Assembly: GCA_911728455.2 (NCBI GenBank)
Contig: OU452224.1
Coordinates: 1,488,001 to 1,552,000 of the forward strand
DNA length: 64,000 nt
Origin: Marthasterias glacialis
Taxonomy: Eukaryota > Echinodermata > Asteroidea > Forcipulatida > Asteriidae
Direction: 5' to 3'
In this document: positions 50,901 to 62,637 of the stretch, in pieces
Numbering within the stretch: position 1 is the stretch's first letter
How the letters are laid out: each line of letters opens with the position of its first letter
Made by a program: the position numbers and the translations under genes
The notes under the pieces: model-generated
Database searches by the model: none
Seen by the model: the letters and a program-made list of their open reading frames with translations, nothing else
Told to the model about the DNA's origin: nothing

Positions 50901-51387
50901 CTAGTACGACAGATAATGTCAAAAATTTCAAAAAAGGAGTACAGCGCCCCAGTTACTGGGTCTAGTTATGAACAATCTCAGGGCTGATACTAAAACTAAA
51001 AGGGCCACACAAGTAGTTTTACAACTGTTGTAGTGAATCAAATTTCATCACTCAGACTCAGAGAACATAACCAACCCATCATCAAGCAATGTGAGAATAC
51101 AGAATAGCAGTTAGCAGTGTCCGGAAAATGGGCACCACCCATTGGCACTGCACTACACACTCTGGTCAAAGTCAAAGACTAAAAACAACACCCACCTTCA
51201 TCCGGACTTCATAATCAGTATATCTCTTCTTTCCAATACCGTGTGTCTCTGGATTTAACAAATCTATCTCAAGGAAGTTTGCCGGTACCGCGTACGCGTC
51301 GTCTAGGGTCTGTTTCTTCGCCCCAAGGCGCCGTGTATCGGCATTTGCTGCGGCTGCGGCTGCTGCCTTCTCGCTTTCGTCCGCCAT
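47972..51387 (-). CDS. SNX3: Sorting nexin 3/12-type PX protein
   Basis: A small PX-domain protein that binds phosphatidylinositol 3-phosphate on early endosomes and works with retromer in cargo recycling. Four minus-strand exons: 51387-51196, 49045-48950, 48487-48363, 48077-47972; 519 nt, 172 aa (human SNX3 162). The N-terminus starts MADESEK with an alanine run, then [19 protein letters not shown] and [16 protein letters not shown]. The PX core is nearly identical to vertebrate SNX3: [20 protein letters not shown] (the RRYSDF lipid-binding motif), [40 protein letters not shown] and the C-terminal [12 protein letters not shown]. The last junction uses the acceptor before AATTTCAGG, which keeps the frame as NKISGHPL. 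All introns are GT-AG. Intron 1 holds a large foldback element. The gene is head to head with AFG1L, starts 2.6 kb apart. SNX3 is preferred over its vertebrate paralogue SNX12 because of its neighbours. Confidence 0.96.
49200..49649. mobile_element. Foldback element relative, incomplete (copy A)
   Basis: The right end reads CAGCGCCCCAGTTACTGGGC and matches the complete element at 49937-50964. Inner words GCCAGTAGGCGATTTTCAAG, GGGGCGCTAGTACGA and ATGCAGGATACCAGCTGTG are shared. Only the right arm and a bit past the centre are kept. It lies in SNX3 intron 1. Confidence 0.75.
49937..50964. mobile_element. Complete 1,028-bp foldback element with 9-bp target duplication (copy B)
   Basis: Two arms of about 510 bp are reverse complements around a spacer of about 8-10 bp centred near 50,449. 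The outer ~250 bp of the arms look identical, including an 82-codon frame readable from both; the inner parts differ at a few sites. Ends are TAGACCCAGTAACTGGGGCG and its mirror. The 9-mer GTTATGAAC occurs directly on both sides (49928-49936 and 50965-50973). A 9-bp duplication with very long terminal repeats is typical of Mutator-like elements; if CTAG is counted as part of the ends the duplication is 7 bp (TTATGAA), as in P/Galileo foldbacks. No transposase frame. It lies in SNX3 intron 1. Confidence 0.92.
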
Positions 51388-53960
51388 GCTGAAAATTAAA
51401 GTGCGATGAACTTCATTTGCTGAAACGCAACGCACAAGTCTAGTAGTGGTGTTCTCCATTTTTCAGTATAGGGGTGTTAGTCAAAGTATTAGGCAAAAAA
51501 AGGTGAACAGGGTGAAAATATAGGATTGGACTAGCCATAAAATACTAAAATTATTGTTCTGAAATTTATTTTATAAGAATTTGATTAATTATTGACTGTT
51601 TATACTTAAATGGATAGTAGTAACGCATTTTCCATATTATTTACAAAAAGACACCCATTTCAAGAAGTTGACTGCTCCAAATTGTTCAACCTTTTGACCT
51701 TTCATTATCTTTGACCACATAATATAATGCGTGTATTTTCGTGTGCTAACCGGTGAAATATTTGGGCTTAATTTTCTTCTTCTTATGCGGTCTTTTTTAT
51801 AAGATATATGACTCATGAATAAGGCATTAATGATTTGTTCGTTAGAGGAGGAGTTTTCTCTAGTAAAGGTGAGGCATTACTTTTAAAAAGGTAAAGAAAA
51901 TGTTGAATTAGTTTTGTAGATTCACTTGTGACTTAGTTCTTTAGTTGAAGTTGAATACATCATTCGGTGCAGTGATGTATCAATCATGTGTACATCCCCC
52001 ACATCCCCTGCCAAATTGTAAGTGCAATTTACTGTCCCGAAGCGAAGTCATACTTTTTTGAGTAATTAATAGGTCAATAACATTAACATATATGATTCAG
52101 ATTTTATAACTTTTTATAAGAAGTCATTTAAGATTGTTGGAAGGATTTGATTTAAAGGCACTGGATTGGTAAACAGGTAAACATGGTAAAGCTGAGTGAT
52201 GATAGCTGATAGTGATAACGGCCGTGATAACTATACATAGAGCAAGGAAAAGTTAGTTAGTGATTACTGATAAAAGTGCAGTGTGAGTGTTTTAACTTTG
52301 ATTCAATAGACCCAGTAACTGGGGTGCTGTACTCCTTTTTTGAGATTTTGACATTATCAGTCGTACTAGCGCCCATCATGATATATGTAGCAACTGGACC
52401 GCGGAGCAGATTTAAAATGAATCTGTGATATCCTGTTCAAAAAAATTGCCAAAGACTCAACAAAATCGCTGGAAAATCACCTACTGGCTTCTAAAGATCT
52501 CAAAGATAAAACAGATAAAATAAAATGCATTTAATTGCACTCACGATTGTTTTCTGTCCTCCAAATCAATGATTTTTTAGGCCAACCAAAAGTGCAGTCG
52601 TTACAATCTGCATTTTACTACTATATGACATCAACTACTGTTTCCTAACAAAAAGGATTGCGTGTTCGCTGATGCCCTGACTTGCATTGTTTTGCCCAGT
52701 CAAGACAGGACACCAGTCCCCCTACCCACACGCAATCCACACTGTATAGAACAGAAGTTCCATTGGTCATGATTGGCCGAGCGCACGCTCTACACAGCTG
52801 GTATCGTGCGTTGACTGCGCAAAACAATATGCAAGTCAGGGCATCAGCGAACACGCAATCCTTTTTGTTAGAAAACAGTAGTTGATGTCATGTTCGTTGC
52901 TACATATCACGCTGGGGTGCTAGTATGACTGATAATGTCAAAATCTATATAATAAAAAAAGGTGTACAGTGCCCCAGTTACTGTGTCATGAAAAAACAAA
53001 CCTGTGAAAGTTTGGGCTCAATCCGTCATCTGGGTCAGGAGAAAATAGTGAAAAACTGTGCACACTTTTCAGCCTATTGTAAACACATTGTCTTTAATTT
53101 TGATTGTTACAACCAAAATCAGCTTAGGTTTTCAGATACAGTTTTCTTGAATATGACAGCGTTTTGGAGGGAAATATTTCACAGAAAAATTTGTTCTAGT
53201 ATTGACTAGTAAGCTTTCAGATTAAAACTAAACAATGTTTTTTATCCTTACCAATCCTTTTATTAGGGCCTACGTGTATTGTTATGAACAGGGAGATTTT
53301 GTGCAAGTTCGTTTGCAATTGTACTTATTTCAATTGGGTGTTGCTGTTGATTGATGGGTGATTATTTTCACCCATATTGTACTTGAAGTAAACTAGTAAT
53401 GGTATTTCAGATCGTACATCATGTACCAATCCTGTTTCTAGTGTGATGGTTGTGAAAATCATAACCTTCAATCTGAACAAACAAAGGGTTAACAGAGGGT
53501 TAACGACTGTCGGGAGGGTCAAGGGGTACGGTTATTGCCGCTATCATGTGTCATACCTAAGTACCCAAATCATAAATTGAAGTTAGCACGATAGGTTTTT
53601 ATAGTTTTGACTAAACATGGTTTTGTATGCATGGAGTACTTAGTTGAGATGATGGTTTAGGACTAGGCTAGTTACACAGCTGCAGCCACAGCTATTACAG
53701 GCATTACCAACACTGATATGACAGTTGTGGTTTACATTGCACAATGTACTAGCCAACGTACTATCAGTGTCATTGACACAATTAGTTTAAATAATGACTC
53801 AGGTCTGCATTTTTTTTCAATTTTCCTACAGGTACATGAACATCTAACGAAATTAGTTTTTAAGCTAATTTGAAGTGGCTAGTAAGCTGAACAATTTTGA
53901 TATGTTGAGTGTCAATCCAGTAGCAACATAATAGAATAGCGAAAGAGGGCCGAGGTCAAC
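51388..53960. other. Divergent SNX3-AFG1L spacer
   Basis: About 2.6 kb between the two start codons. Apart from foldback copy C it is AT-rich, with no further gene seen. Promoters for both genes must lie here; I see no clear TATA box or initiator that decides a start site. Confidence 0.5.
52307..52988. mobile_element. Foldback element relative (copy C)
   Basis: Starts TAGACCCAGTAACTGGGGTG and ends with a mirrored but diverged GTGCCCCAGTTACTGTGTCA. The arms share ATTGCGTGTTCGCTGATGCC against GGCATCAGCGAACACGCAAT and meet around 52,740-52,800. It is shorter and more diverged than copy B and has no clear target duplication. It lies between the SNX3 and AFG1L starts, in what may be their shared promoter region. 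Confidence 0.8.
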
Positions 53961-56900
53961 ATGCTTAACGTAAAGGAAGTTATCTTGCAGCCCTTGGCTA
54001 CTCCGGTACTTTGCAGACGATTGTTTCAAAAAACTAGGCTTCCACACCGGACTGCGAACATCTGTACTGGCTGCCGACTAAAAAGTACAACAACAAATCC
54101 CTCAAGATCAGCAAGTGAGTCTTGGTTATTGTTTTTCACTTTCCTGAAGTAGCCACAAAGCTATTTCATGTGGTTATTGATAATAATTAGCATTGGGTCA
54201 TCGTTATAAATTTGAAGTTTTCATATTAACTAAATTGTTTTTATTTTGAACAGCATCCACATACTTCAGTGAGACGATATCATCTGAAAACATAACCTAC
54301 ACTCAACACCTTAGCAGTAAGACAAGCCGAGTGAAAAGGCAAGAAAGACCAGGTCCCCTGTCTGCATATGACAGTTTGATACAACAGGGTGAACTCAATG
54401 ATGATCCTCATCAGAGGACGATAGTGAAAAGTCTACAAGATTTATTTGACAATATATCAGGATATCGGCCAGCAGAGCCTAGCCTCTTTAAGAAGGTACA
54501 TATTTATTGTACTAAAACGACTTGAATGGGAACCATGTAAAGCCTTCCATTGCTGAGAAATGTATTGTTTGATTGTTTTTGTTGTTTAGGAATTCAACTT
54601 TCAAGTAATAGACTTCAGCCCAATTGTTTCTCTTCAATAAGCAACACAGGACTATCTGTTGTGTTTATCATGTCGTAATGACAGTCAGCAGCTGAGCACA
54701 GTAAGAGGAGGGAACTTTAACTTCATAGAAGTAAATGTCAATCATTTGTCTTGGTTGTATAGTTATTAGGAAAAGCTCCTGGTCCTGGACCCAAAGGTTT
54801 ATATCTGCATGGCAGTGTAGGATCAGGCAAGACAATGCTAATGGACCTGTTCTATCAAGATGTAAAAGTCGACCGTAAGCAGAGGGCTCACTTCAACTCC
54901 TTCATGCTAGATGTTCACTCTAGTAAGTAAACCTCTGAAGCATAGAACAATCTTAAAAATACAGACTTGGAACTTAATACTTCAATTTCAACTCAAGTGT
55001 ACTCATTAGTACATAGAAGGCTGCTACTTCGATGTGTAACTCTTGATTACAAAATTAGAAATTAAAAAGGCTTTAATCAAATATCTATTTTAGTGTTGAC
55101 CTTTATTCCATTTTTGGACCAATTGATTAATTTTCTTCATACTGCAATATATTCACCATATATTTCTTATCTTCATCTCCAAGGAATTCATGAGGTGAAG
55201 AGGCAGATCCCCAGGAATCATGATAGTCACAAGCCTCGTCCCTTTGACCCCATCTCACCTGTAGCTAAGGATATCAGTAGTGAAACATGGCTACTCTGCT
55301 TTGATGAGTTCCAGGTAAGGCTTTTGTATACCTTTGTTACAAGGTAACCTTTGTGAAACTCCCTGTTGATTAAAATTTGCTTGCTTGGCATTAAGAACAC
55401 GATCCAGTTTCTGATTGCTATCAGGTCTTCATACATGCAGTGTTGCTTTTTTTTTTTAAGAGAGAGACAGGCATTTAACTTTTTCAATTATTTGTGTGTG
55501 TGCATCGTTTAGTGTGATTTTGTGTTCCTATTGTGTGAATTAAATTGTATTGAATTTACTTACTGTATTTTGTTCCCTTCATTGAATAAAATTTAATATG
55601 TTTTTCTTTTGTAACACGGACAATTACATTTTAATATTTAAGTTAAATGGTGTTATTGGGCTTCTTTCATACTGTAACGGTTTTTTTTTTCATTTAGAAA
55701 CGTTTATGAATGTTGTCATGCGACATAAGTTTATGACTTGTGTTGTGCAATGAATTTTTTAAGCTATGACTATTGGTAACTTATTTTTAAGCTATGACTA
55801 TTGGTAACTTATAGTGATATATTTTGTGCAATGTATCCTTTATTTCTGTAGAAAATTATACATACGCATTTGATAATGTATTGACACTCTTGCGTATACA
55901 TTGCTAGTGATCTTGAAACTGATTACGTAAATTTTAGTTACTCTTTTAAAATTTAAACGGTGTACAACTTCATACATTGTTTTGTTAGTTTCATATTGTT
56001 GCTGTTGATAATAGCAATTGTTCAAGTGAACTTCATTTAATAAGAGGTCTCCTGTACTCGATGTTTACAGGTGACTGATATAGCAGATGCCATGATCCTA
56101 AAGAGATTGTTTACTGAGTTGTTTGACAATGGAGTTGTTGTTGTGGCAACATCTAACAGAGAGCCGGATGACTTGTACAAGAATGGACTTCAACGCAGTA
56201 ATTTTGTTCCTTTTATTGAAGTATTAAAGGTAATCAGTTAGCTTTATGAGGACGGAGGGTGTTGATTGACTTGCAGCTTTCACTAAAATTGTTTCACTGA
56301 AGTTTGATAACTTTGCTGTGCTATCAATAGTCTTGATAAAGGTTTTATTCACTGATTGACATTTTCTTAATATCTTACTAGCTATAGGCATTTATTAGGC
56401 ACTTTTAAACCAATTATATCAAAGCGCCTCCCACTATTACTACCCCTGATCATAGAGCCTTAAGCATTCCTGAAACCATCTCATCTCTTGAAGAGTATGC
56501 AACACTGGAAGCCAAGTGGATGCACAGGTTGCTAATTTTCACATCAACAATCGCTACCCTCGCAGGTACCCATTTACTCCTGGTTGATGAGAAGCAATTA
56601 TAGAACGTGTCTTGTCCAAGGACACAAGTGTCATGACCAGGATTCTTACCCACACTCTGATGACTCAGCCATCAGAACATGACTCCAGTGCACTAGACCA
56701 CTCATCCAGGACGTGCTCCATATATTTATTAGATGTATATTTATATTAAGTTTTTGTACTTGTGTTTATTTCAGAGACATTGTAACAGGCTACAATTAGA
56801 CTCGGGCATTGATTATCGAAAATTAGGTAAGTTTGCATTCCCTGATAACAGTGTACTTTTTCCATGCAGTCAGATACTTTTGAATCCAAGATATGGAAGA

Positions 56901-59900
56901 ACAACCATCATTTAGCTGCGTACCATTAACTTCATGTTGATAAGTAAAAGTAAAGTGCTTTTTACAGAAACAAACACACATTTTAGCTTTAAGTTTATTG
57001 CCAAGACAAGGACAGACTATTAAGCATTTATTGACTGGATGTATATTGTTTATGTGTTTCAGATGCCATTGAAAGAGGCCAAGTATTCTTTGTAAAGAGT
57101 AAGTGCAATGCTGATGAGGAAATGGACAGAATATTTGAAAGCTTGGCACAGAGAGAGGATGCTGGTAAGTCATGTCAGAAAACAAAATAAATTATGGAAC
57201 TAAAATAGTCTCGTGCACCGGACATAAGTTTTGGTGGCAAAAACAATGGGGGTGTGGGTTTGAATCCTGGTCATGATACTTGTGCGTTCAGTGTTGTTGA
57301 CTTGAGTCTGTGACTTTGACTTGAGTTGGACTCGAGCCATCTATTTTTGTGACTTGTGATTTGACTTGACTTGACTTGAGGGCACAATGATACAAGATTT
57401 TACTTGACTTGAGAAAAAAATGACTTGGTGACAACACTGTGTCTTGAGCAAGACACTTAACTACAATTGCTTCTCTTCACCCTGGAGTAAATGGGTACCT
57501 ACCAGAGCAAAGATGGTTCTTGTGATTTGTTTAGCATGATGCACTATATACTTGGCATCACAGACTGCATACTCTCCAGGGAGCTGGTTGCAGGAATAAA
57601 TTAAATGGTCCAATGATGAGTAATAATTTTCATGCACCATGAGCCTCAAAATTGTCAGATTCCGGTGCTATATAATGTCCATGATTATTCTAGTCATTTA
57701 CTGTTTGGTCTCAGGTCAATGTTGGCATTAGCCCGAATCATGTTTCTTGTCTCTTTGTTTCAGTTACACACAGTAGAACCATCCACCTCATGGGCAGGGA
57801 ATTGAGAATACCGATAGCATGTGGTCGAATTGCAAGCTTTTCATTCACTGATCTGTGTGAAAAGGTAAGATCTATTTCAGATTCTTTGTTAAACCCCATT
57901 CAGGATAGCCATGTGAATGATTAAGAAAAGAGCTGGAAAACATTGCTGAAGCATTTCTTGTGTATTTATTTCTTAGAAGTTGTCATGGGCCCTATTTTAG
58001 AAATGTGTACTGAAAGTTATTAAATGTAAGGATTAAATCATTACAATGTTACCTAGGAAATGTACATATGTTTCCGTGAAATTTGCAACATGTAAACCAG
58101 GAAAAGGCTAGATTGTATAGGGAAATGTAAAGTCATTCTGCATTCTACATAAATTTGAAGAATAAATGGAGAAGGTGCAAAGTACAAGTAATGTGTTCCA
58201 CATACAATAAATCAATAGTACTCCTGTGTACTGAAGGAATAAGTTTGCTGTAGTGAATGAAATAGGTTTGATGTGGTGAAGGAAAAGTTGTAATGAATTA
58301 ATAGGTTCAATGTAAGGAAGAATAGGTACAATATATGAAATATTAGGTTTGACCTGTTGAAGAAGTAGATTCAATGTAAATGGAGGGAGTAGGTTTGAAG
58401 AATTGAAGGAAAATGTACACTGTAATGAAGGAACAGGTTTGACCTGTTGAAGGAGTAGGTTCAATGTAATGTGAGGAAGTAGGTTTGAAGGAATGAAGGA
58501 AAATGTGCAATGTAATGAAGGAATGGGTTTGACCTGTTGAAGGAGTAGGTTCAATGTAATGTGAGGGAGTAGGTTTGAAGGAATGAAGGAAAATGTGCAA
58601 TGTAATGAAGGAATGGGTTTGACCTGTTGAAGGAGTAGGTTCAATGTAATGTGAGGGAGTAGGTTTGAAGGAATGAAGGAAAATGCACACTGTAATGAAG
58701 GAATGGGTTTGACCTGTTGAAGGAGTAGGTTCAATGTAATGTGAGGGAGTAGGTTTGAAGGAATGAAGGAAAATGCACACTGTAATGAAGGAATGGGTTT
58801 GACCTGTTGAAGGAGTAGGTTCAATGTAATGTGAGGGAGTAGGTTTGAAGGAATGAAGGAAAATGTGCACTGTAATGAAGGAATGGGTTTGACCTGTTGA
58901 AGGAGTAGGTTCAGTGTAATGTGAGGGAGTAGGTTTGAAGAATTAAAGGAAAATGCACACTGTAATGAAGGAATGGGTTTGACCTGTTGAAGGAGTAGGT
59001 TCAATGTAATGTGAGGGAGTAGGTTTGAAGAATTGAAGGAAAATGCACACTGTAATGAAGGAATGGGTTTGACCTGTTGAAGGAGCAGGTTCAATGTAAT
59101 GTGAGGGAGTAGGTTTGAAGAATTGAAGGAAAATGCACACTGTAATGAAGGAATGGGTTTGACCTGTTGAAGGAGTAGGTTCAATGTAATGTGAGGGAGT
59201 AGGTTTGAAGAATTGAAGGAAAATGCACACTGTAATGAAGGAATGGGTTTGACCTGTTGAAGGAGCAGGTTCAATGTAATGTGAGGGAGTAGGTTTGAAG
59301 AATTGAAGGAAAATGCACACTGTAATGAAGGAATGGGTTTGACCTGTTGAAGGAATAGGTTCAGTGTAATGTGAGGGAGTAGGTTTGAAGAATTGAAGGA
59401 AAATGGACACTGTAATGAAGGAATGGGTTTGACCTGTTGAAGGAGTAGGTTCAGTGTAATGTGAGGGAGTAGGTTTGAAGAATTGAAGGAAAATGTGCAC
59501 TGTAATGAAGGAATGGGTTTGACCTGTTGAAGGAATAGTTTTAATGCGATGTGTACACAACCACTTTAGTGATTGTAGAAGCTGAAATAGTTGTGGCACA
59601 GACTGCTAGCCTCCAGTCAGAATAGTGATTTTAGTTTTGAGACTGGCTGATCATCTAGAAGCAATGCCAGATACCCGTCAGGTAGCGTAAAACATACAGG
59701 GGAAAAGACCGCCCTAACCGCTAATAGGATACCACTGCAAAATGCATAAATCTTCACAAAGACAACTGTGCTTTTTTACTGTGTAAAGCCGTTAGGGGCT
59801 GCTGACTACCTGGCTATTGGGCGTGAATTTGATACAGTCTTCATACGAGACATCCCCCAGATGTCTTTGAACATGAAGACAGCTGCCAGACGATTCATCA

Positions 59901-60614
59901 CATTGGTTGACAATTTCTACGACAACAAGGTAATTTACATGTAACATTGCTTTTTTATTATGAATTTGAATTGGCTGAATTTTTCCTCCAATAAAATGTT
60001 ATTGTGTTCACTCGATTACTTTTTTGATAAAGATTGCAGTTGATCAGATATGGGAAAGGTGGCCCGCAAAAATCAATTCAAAAGATAGAGTCGTGCTCAT
60101 TAGCAAAAGTTTTTGATGGAAACAAGTCTTCTGTTCATTCAATATTGTATTATGTGTGGTCTATTCCTTAGGTGAGACTTGTGTGTTCGTCTGATGCAGA
60201 ACCAGAGCAACTGTTTGCTACAAGTAATTTGACCCAACGTGACCTTGACGATCGCAGGATGCTCATGGATGACCTCAATATAAGTATGGTGAGTATTTTT
60301 GTATGGATTCCACTTTCATAGCTGTATGTTACACTCTTTGCCAGAAGAGGGCTCCCTTCAGATTGATTTTTCTAAAAATATATCTTACAACAACCACAAG
60401 AGGGCTCCCTTAAAATCCCCTGTCCAAACCATTGACCAGAGCAAGTTGCATTTGTTTACAGGATGTCAGTAGTTCAGCAGCAAGTATATTTACTGGTGAG
60501 GAAGAACTCTTTGCCTTTGAGAGAACAATTTCAAGATTAACTGAGATGCAAACAGAGGAATACTGGAAGAGTAACATGGAGACAGACCAAGCTGTGAAGA
60601 AAGAAGAGTTATGA
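53961..60614 (+). CDS. AFG1L: AFG1-like mitochondrial AAA ATPase
   Basis: A mitochondrial P-loop ATPase that, in yeast and human, helps degrade nuclear-encoded respiratory-chain subunits. Eleven exons: 53961-54114, 54254-54495, 54763-54922, 55184-55314, 56071-56229, 56775-56826, 57063-57164, 57764-57864, 59789-59929, 60172-60288, 60462-60614; 1,512 nt, 503 aa (human 481). The N-terminus is basic and lacks early acidic residues ([20 protein letters not shown]), fitting an import presequence. Walker A is [13 protein letters not shown], Walker B is LLCFDEFQ. The sensor region [20 protein letters not shown] and the downstream [20 protein letters not shown] and [20 protein letters not shown] are family hallmarks. 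The C-terminus holds [20 protein letters not shown]. All junctions are GT-AG and in phase. The start is the first ATG in frame ahead of the presequence. Introns 5, 7 and 8 carry a SINE, a SINE with a nested MITE, and a minisatellite. Confidence 0.97.
55756..55811 (+). repeat. 28-bp perfect tandem duplication
   Basis: TTTTTAAGCTATGACTATTG plus GTAACTTA occurs twice back to back in AFG1L intron 4. It is a simple local duplication, recent since the two copies are identical. Confidence 0.85.
56411..56712 (-). mobile_element. tRNA-derived SINE, diverged copy
   Basis: On the minus strand it shares with the PPIL6 copy the words ACTCCAGTG/GCACTGGAGT near the head, GGTAAGAATCCTGGTCATGA (a degraded B box), CACTTGTGTCCTTGG, AGGAGTAAATGGGTACCTGC and GGTTTCAGGAATGCTTAAGG. 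It lies in AFG1L intron 5, antisense, and is more diverged than the 41-kb copy. Confidence 0.7.
57205..57682 (+). mobile_element. tRNA-derived SINE interrupted by a MITE
   Basis: The head has a B-box GGTTTGAATCCTGGTCATGA (57258-57277). After a 151-bp interruption it resumes with GTCTTGAGCAAGACACTTAA, the body word GGAGTAAATGGGTACCTACC, and a tail GGTGCTATATAA near 57,675. The GAGCAAGACACTTAA and GCTATATAA words are common in deuterostome tRNA SINEs. Sense orientation, AFG1L intron 7. Confidence 0.7.
57289..57439. mobile_element. Nested hAT-like MITE with CAGTGTTG ends
   Basis: CAGTGTTGTTGACTTGAG at the left pairs with CTTGGTGACAACACTG at the right. The interior is built of (GACTT)-type short repeats (GACTTGACTTGACTTGAG). 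It splits the SINE just before its GTCTTGAGCAAG word. The flanks TGTGCGTT and TGTGTCTT are similar and could be a decayed 8-bp duplication. The CAGTG-type ends point to hAT. Confidence 0.65.
58226..59545. repeat. 90-bp higher-order minisatellite in AFG1L intron 8
   Basis: GACCTGTTGA recurs at 58351, 58441, 58531 and every 90 bp to 59521: thirteen full units with no length change, then a partial. Each 90-bp unit is four related sub-repeats of 24, 22, 22 and 22 bp, each starting GAAGGA or GAGGGA (for example GAAGGAATGGGTTTGACCTG). To the left, 58226-58350 holds degenerate sub-repeats without the 90-bp order. Units 2-6 share a GGAATGAAGG variant while units 1 and 7-13 have GAATTGAAGG, so blocks were amplified together. 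Because 90 is divisible by three, long meaningless open frames run through it on the minus strand. Confidence 0.95.
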
Positions 60615-62637
60615 TAAAAGCTGTAAATTCTCCCCAATTTTAGTTTTGTTTCCTTATGTGTTTTAGCATTTTTATGATCACTAATGAATAAGAATTGCCA
60701 CCAGGAATTGTTTTGATTATCCTACTTTCATACTAGGATTTGTCTGAAACATTTAAAATGATTGAAATTATCTCATTATTTAAATAGCTAATTAAATTGG
60801 GAAAAATTTAACTCCTATTTCCTCTTGATCTTCAGTGCTGCAGTAGGGTAAGCCAGGTATGCATTGTGAGATGTGAGTATATATATTCTATAGCCCAATG
60901 CACCCCTGGCTCATACCAAACTTGACACATTTTGCTCATTATCAATTACAATTTCCCTTTAGTTGAGTTGCTTTGAGAAAGTGTTTCCTTTAAGACAATT
61001 TTCTTTTTCAATTTGTCTTTCATGCTCGGTCCCAACAAAACCTTTAAATTGCTTCTTCTAAAACTAAATTTTTAAAATCCCTTCAAACCCTAACAGCCTG
61101 AAGACAAGCTAAGCATTGAAGAAATACTTTGAACACACGATGAGAAATACGGCAAAAATGTGCACTGATGTTGAACCTTTTAAGAAATTTCCATATTTTA
61201 CTGTAAAAATTCACACTTTGTGCTTGCATTGAAATAACCTTCTGATGCAGTTTGTGAATAAAAAAAATTTCAACAACAAAAGTATATGTATTATAAATTG
61301 AGAGTTTTGAATGAAGATGTTTTTAAATAACTCTGTTTTTATTTATTGCAATAAAGTTTGGGCAGACAAATGGCCAATAGACTTATTTTTTTTTAATTAA
61401 CGTTGTTTCCTACACCAAAAAAACTAATTGCCAAAAAGAGGTTAAAGCTGAAAACAAAACATTCGCTAAGAACAGCTACTCTTGGAAAACTTATCAAAAT
61501 GACTCTGAAAACATGAATTAAATCTTAGTAACATACAAAGTCTTTATTTAGAAATCTTTCAATATCAAATCTAAAAGGCACTGTTGGTTGTCCAAAAGCC
61601 GGCCCTCGAGGGAACCCACTTTTTTCCCCATATCACTGAGTAACGAACACATCGTTAAAATATTGAATAACTTCATCTTTATTGTATAAAACCTATTTAC
61701 ACTATTATTCACATTAATCTGTTCATCTAATTAAGGTTTTAACCTGGAAATTATGTCGCTTAATACTGTGCAGTTTAGATTGTTTCTACGAAAAAAGGGG
61801 AAAAGGAAAACAGAAAGAGAATGCTCGCAATAAGTTGAGGCCAAAAAATCATGTTATGAATACGTGAACACGTTTGAATCTTATACCAACATTTCTAATG
61901 TGAGTTATCATTATTGGCGCTATTTTGTTTGACTTGTGTACGATCTCGTGTACATTATAGCAATGAAGTCACTTGTCTGCCACATTGTTAGGAATTAGTG
62001 GTATATTTAACAATACATGTGTTGCTCACAACCAACATTGATTCTCACTGAAGTGTGGACTGGAACCCCAACCCGTATTAATAAAATGATATAATCTGAG
62101 CGTCCAACTTTTAACATTTTTGAAAACATCGCTGAAAAAGCTAAACAAATGTGATGACTATAAGGTGCAGCTGCTTTATAAATCAGAAACACCAGCTTAT
62201 ACTAATGGCAAGAAGACTCGTCTACGTCATGGATAATCTAACCTGCAGTTTGAAATATTCTATTAATTTATACTTAATTATTTTCAACAGTGTGTCTTTA
62301 TAGTAACAGTCTAATTGGGGCAACACTGTCTCGTTGTGATAAAGATAGAAAAGGAATATTTAAAAATCAGTGCATATATAATTATTGTCATGTCCAGTGA
62401 GTTAAGATTGTGGGCTTAAATGCGAGCAAATGCAAAAAGGTTGACTAGAAAAATACACATTTTAAAATCTATTCCTTATAAATATCATTGTTTTGAATGT
62501 AAAAACCCGTCCGCTTTACAATCGAATTATTATAACAGCAACCCATTTTTAACATAATCTTTGGAATCGTAATAATGTTTAAGGCACTTAACTTTGGCTT
62601 TAAATGATATACGTGTAATATGCCTATACGAATGCTT
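60615..62637. other. Convergent AFG1L-NR2E1 spacer, no gene seen
   Basis: About 2 kb, AT-rich, between the two stop codons. It probably holds both 3' untranslated regions; TTTATT at about 61,675 could be a minus-strand poly(A) signal for the nuclear receptor. Confidence 0.5.
61257..61262 (+). terminator. Possible AFG1L poly(A) signal
   Basis: AATAAA about 640 bp after the AFG1L stop; a second AATAAA lies at about 61,350. Either could be used. Confidence 0.4.

Noticed and set aside
49936-50965. Identical 82-codon frames on opposite strands
   Set aside because: These are the two arms of the foldback element read in mirror; no transposase or other domain is present.
58108-59274. A 388-codon minus-strand open frame, and two more of 175 and 218 codons, over the AFG1L intron 8 repeat
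   Set aside because: They are by-products of a 90-bp repeat whose length is divisible by three and which has few stops; all three frames give low-complexity repeats with no known domain.
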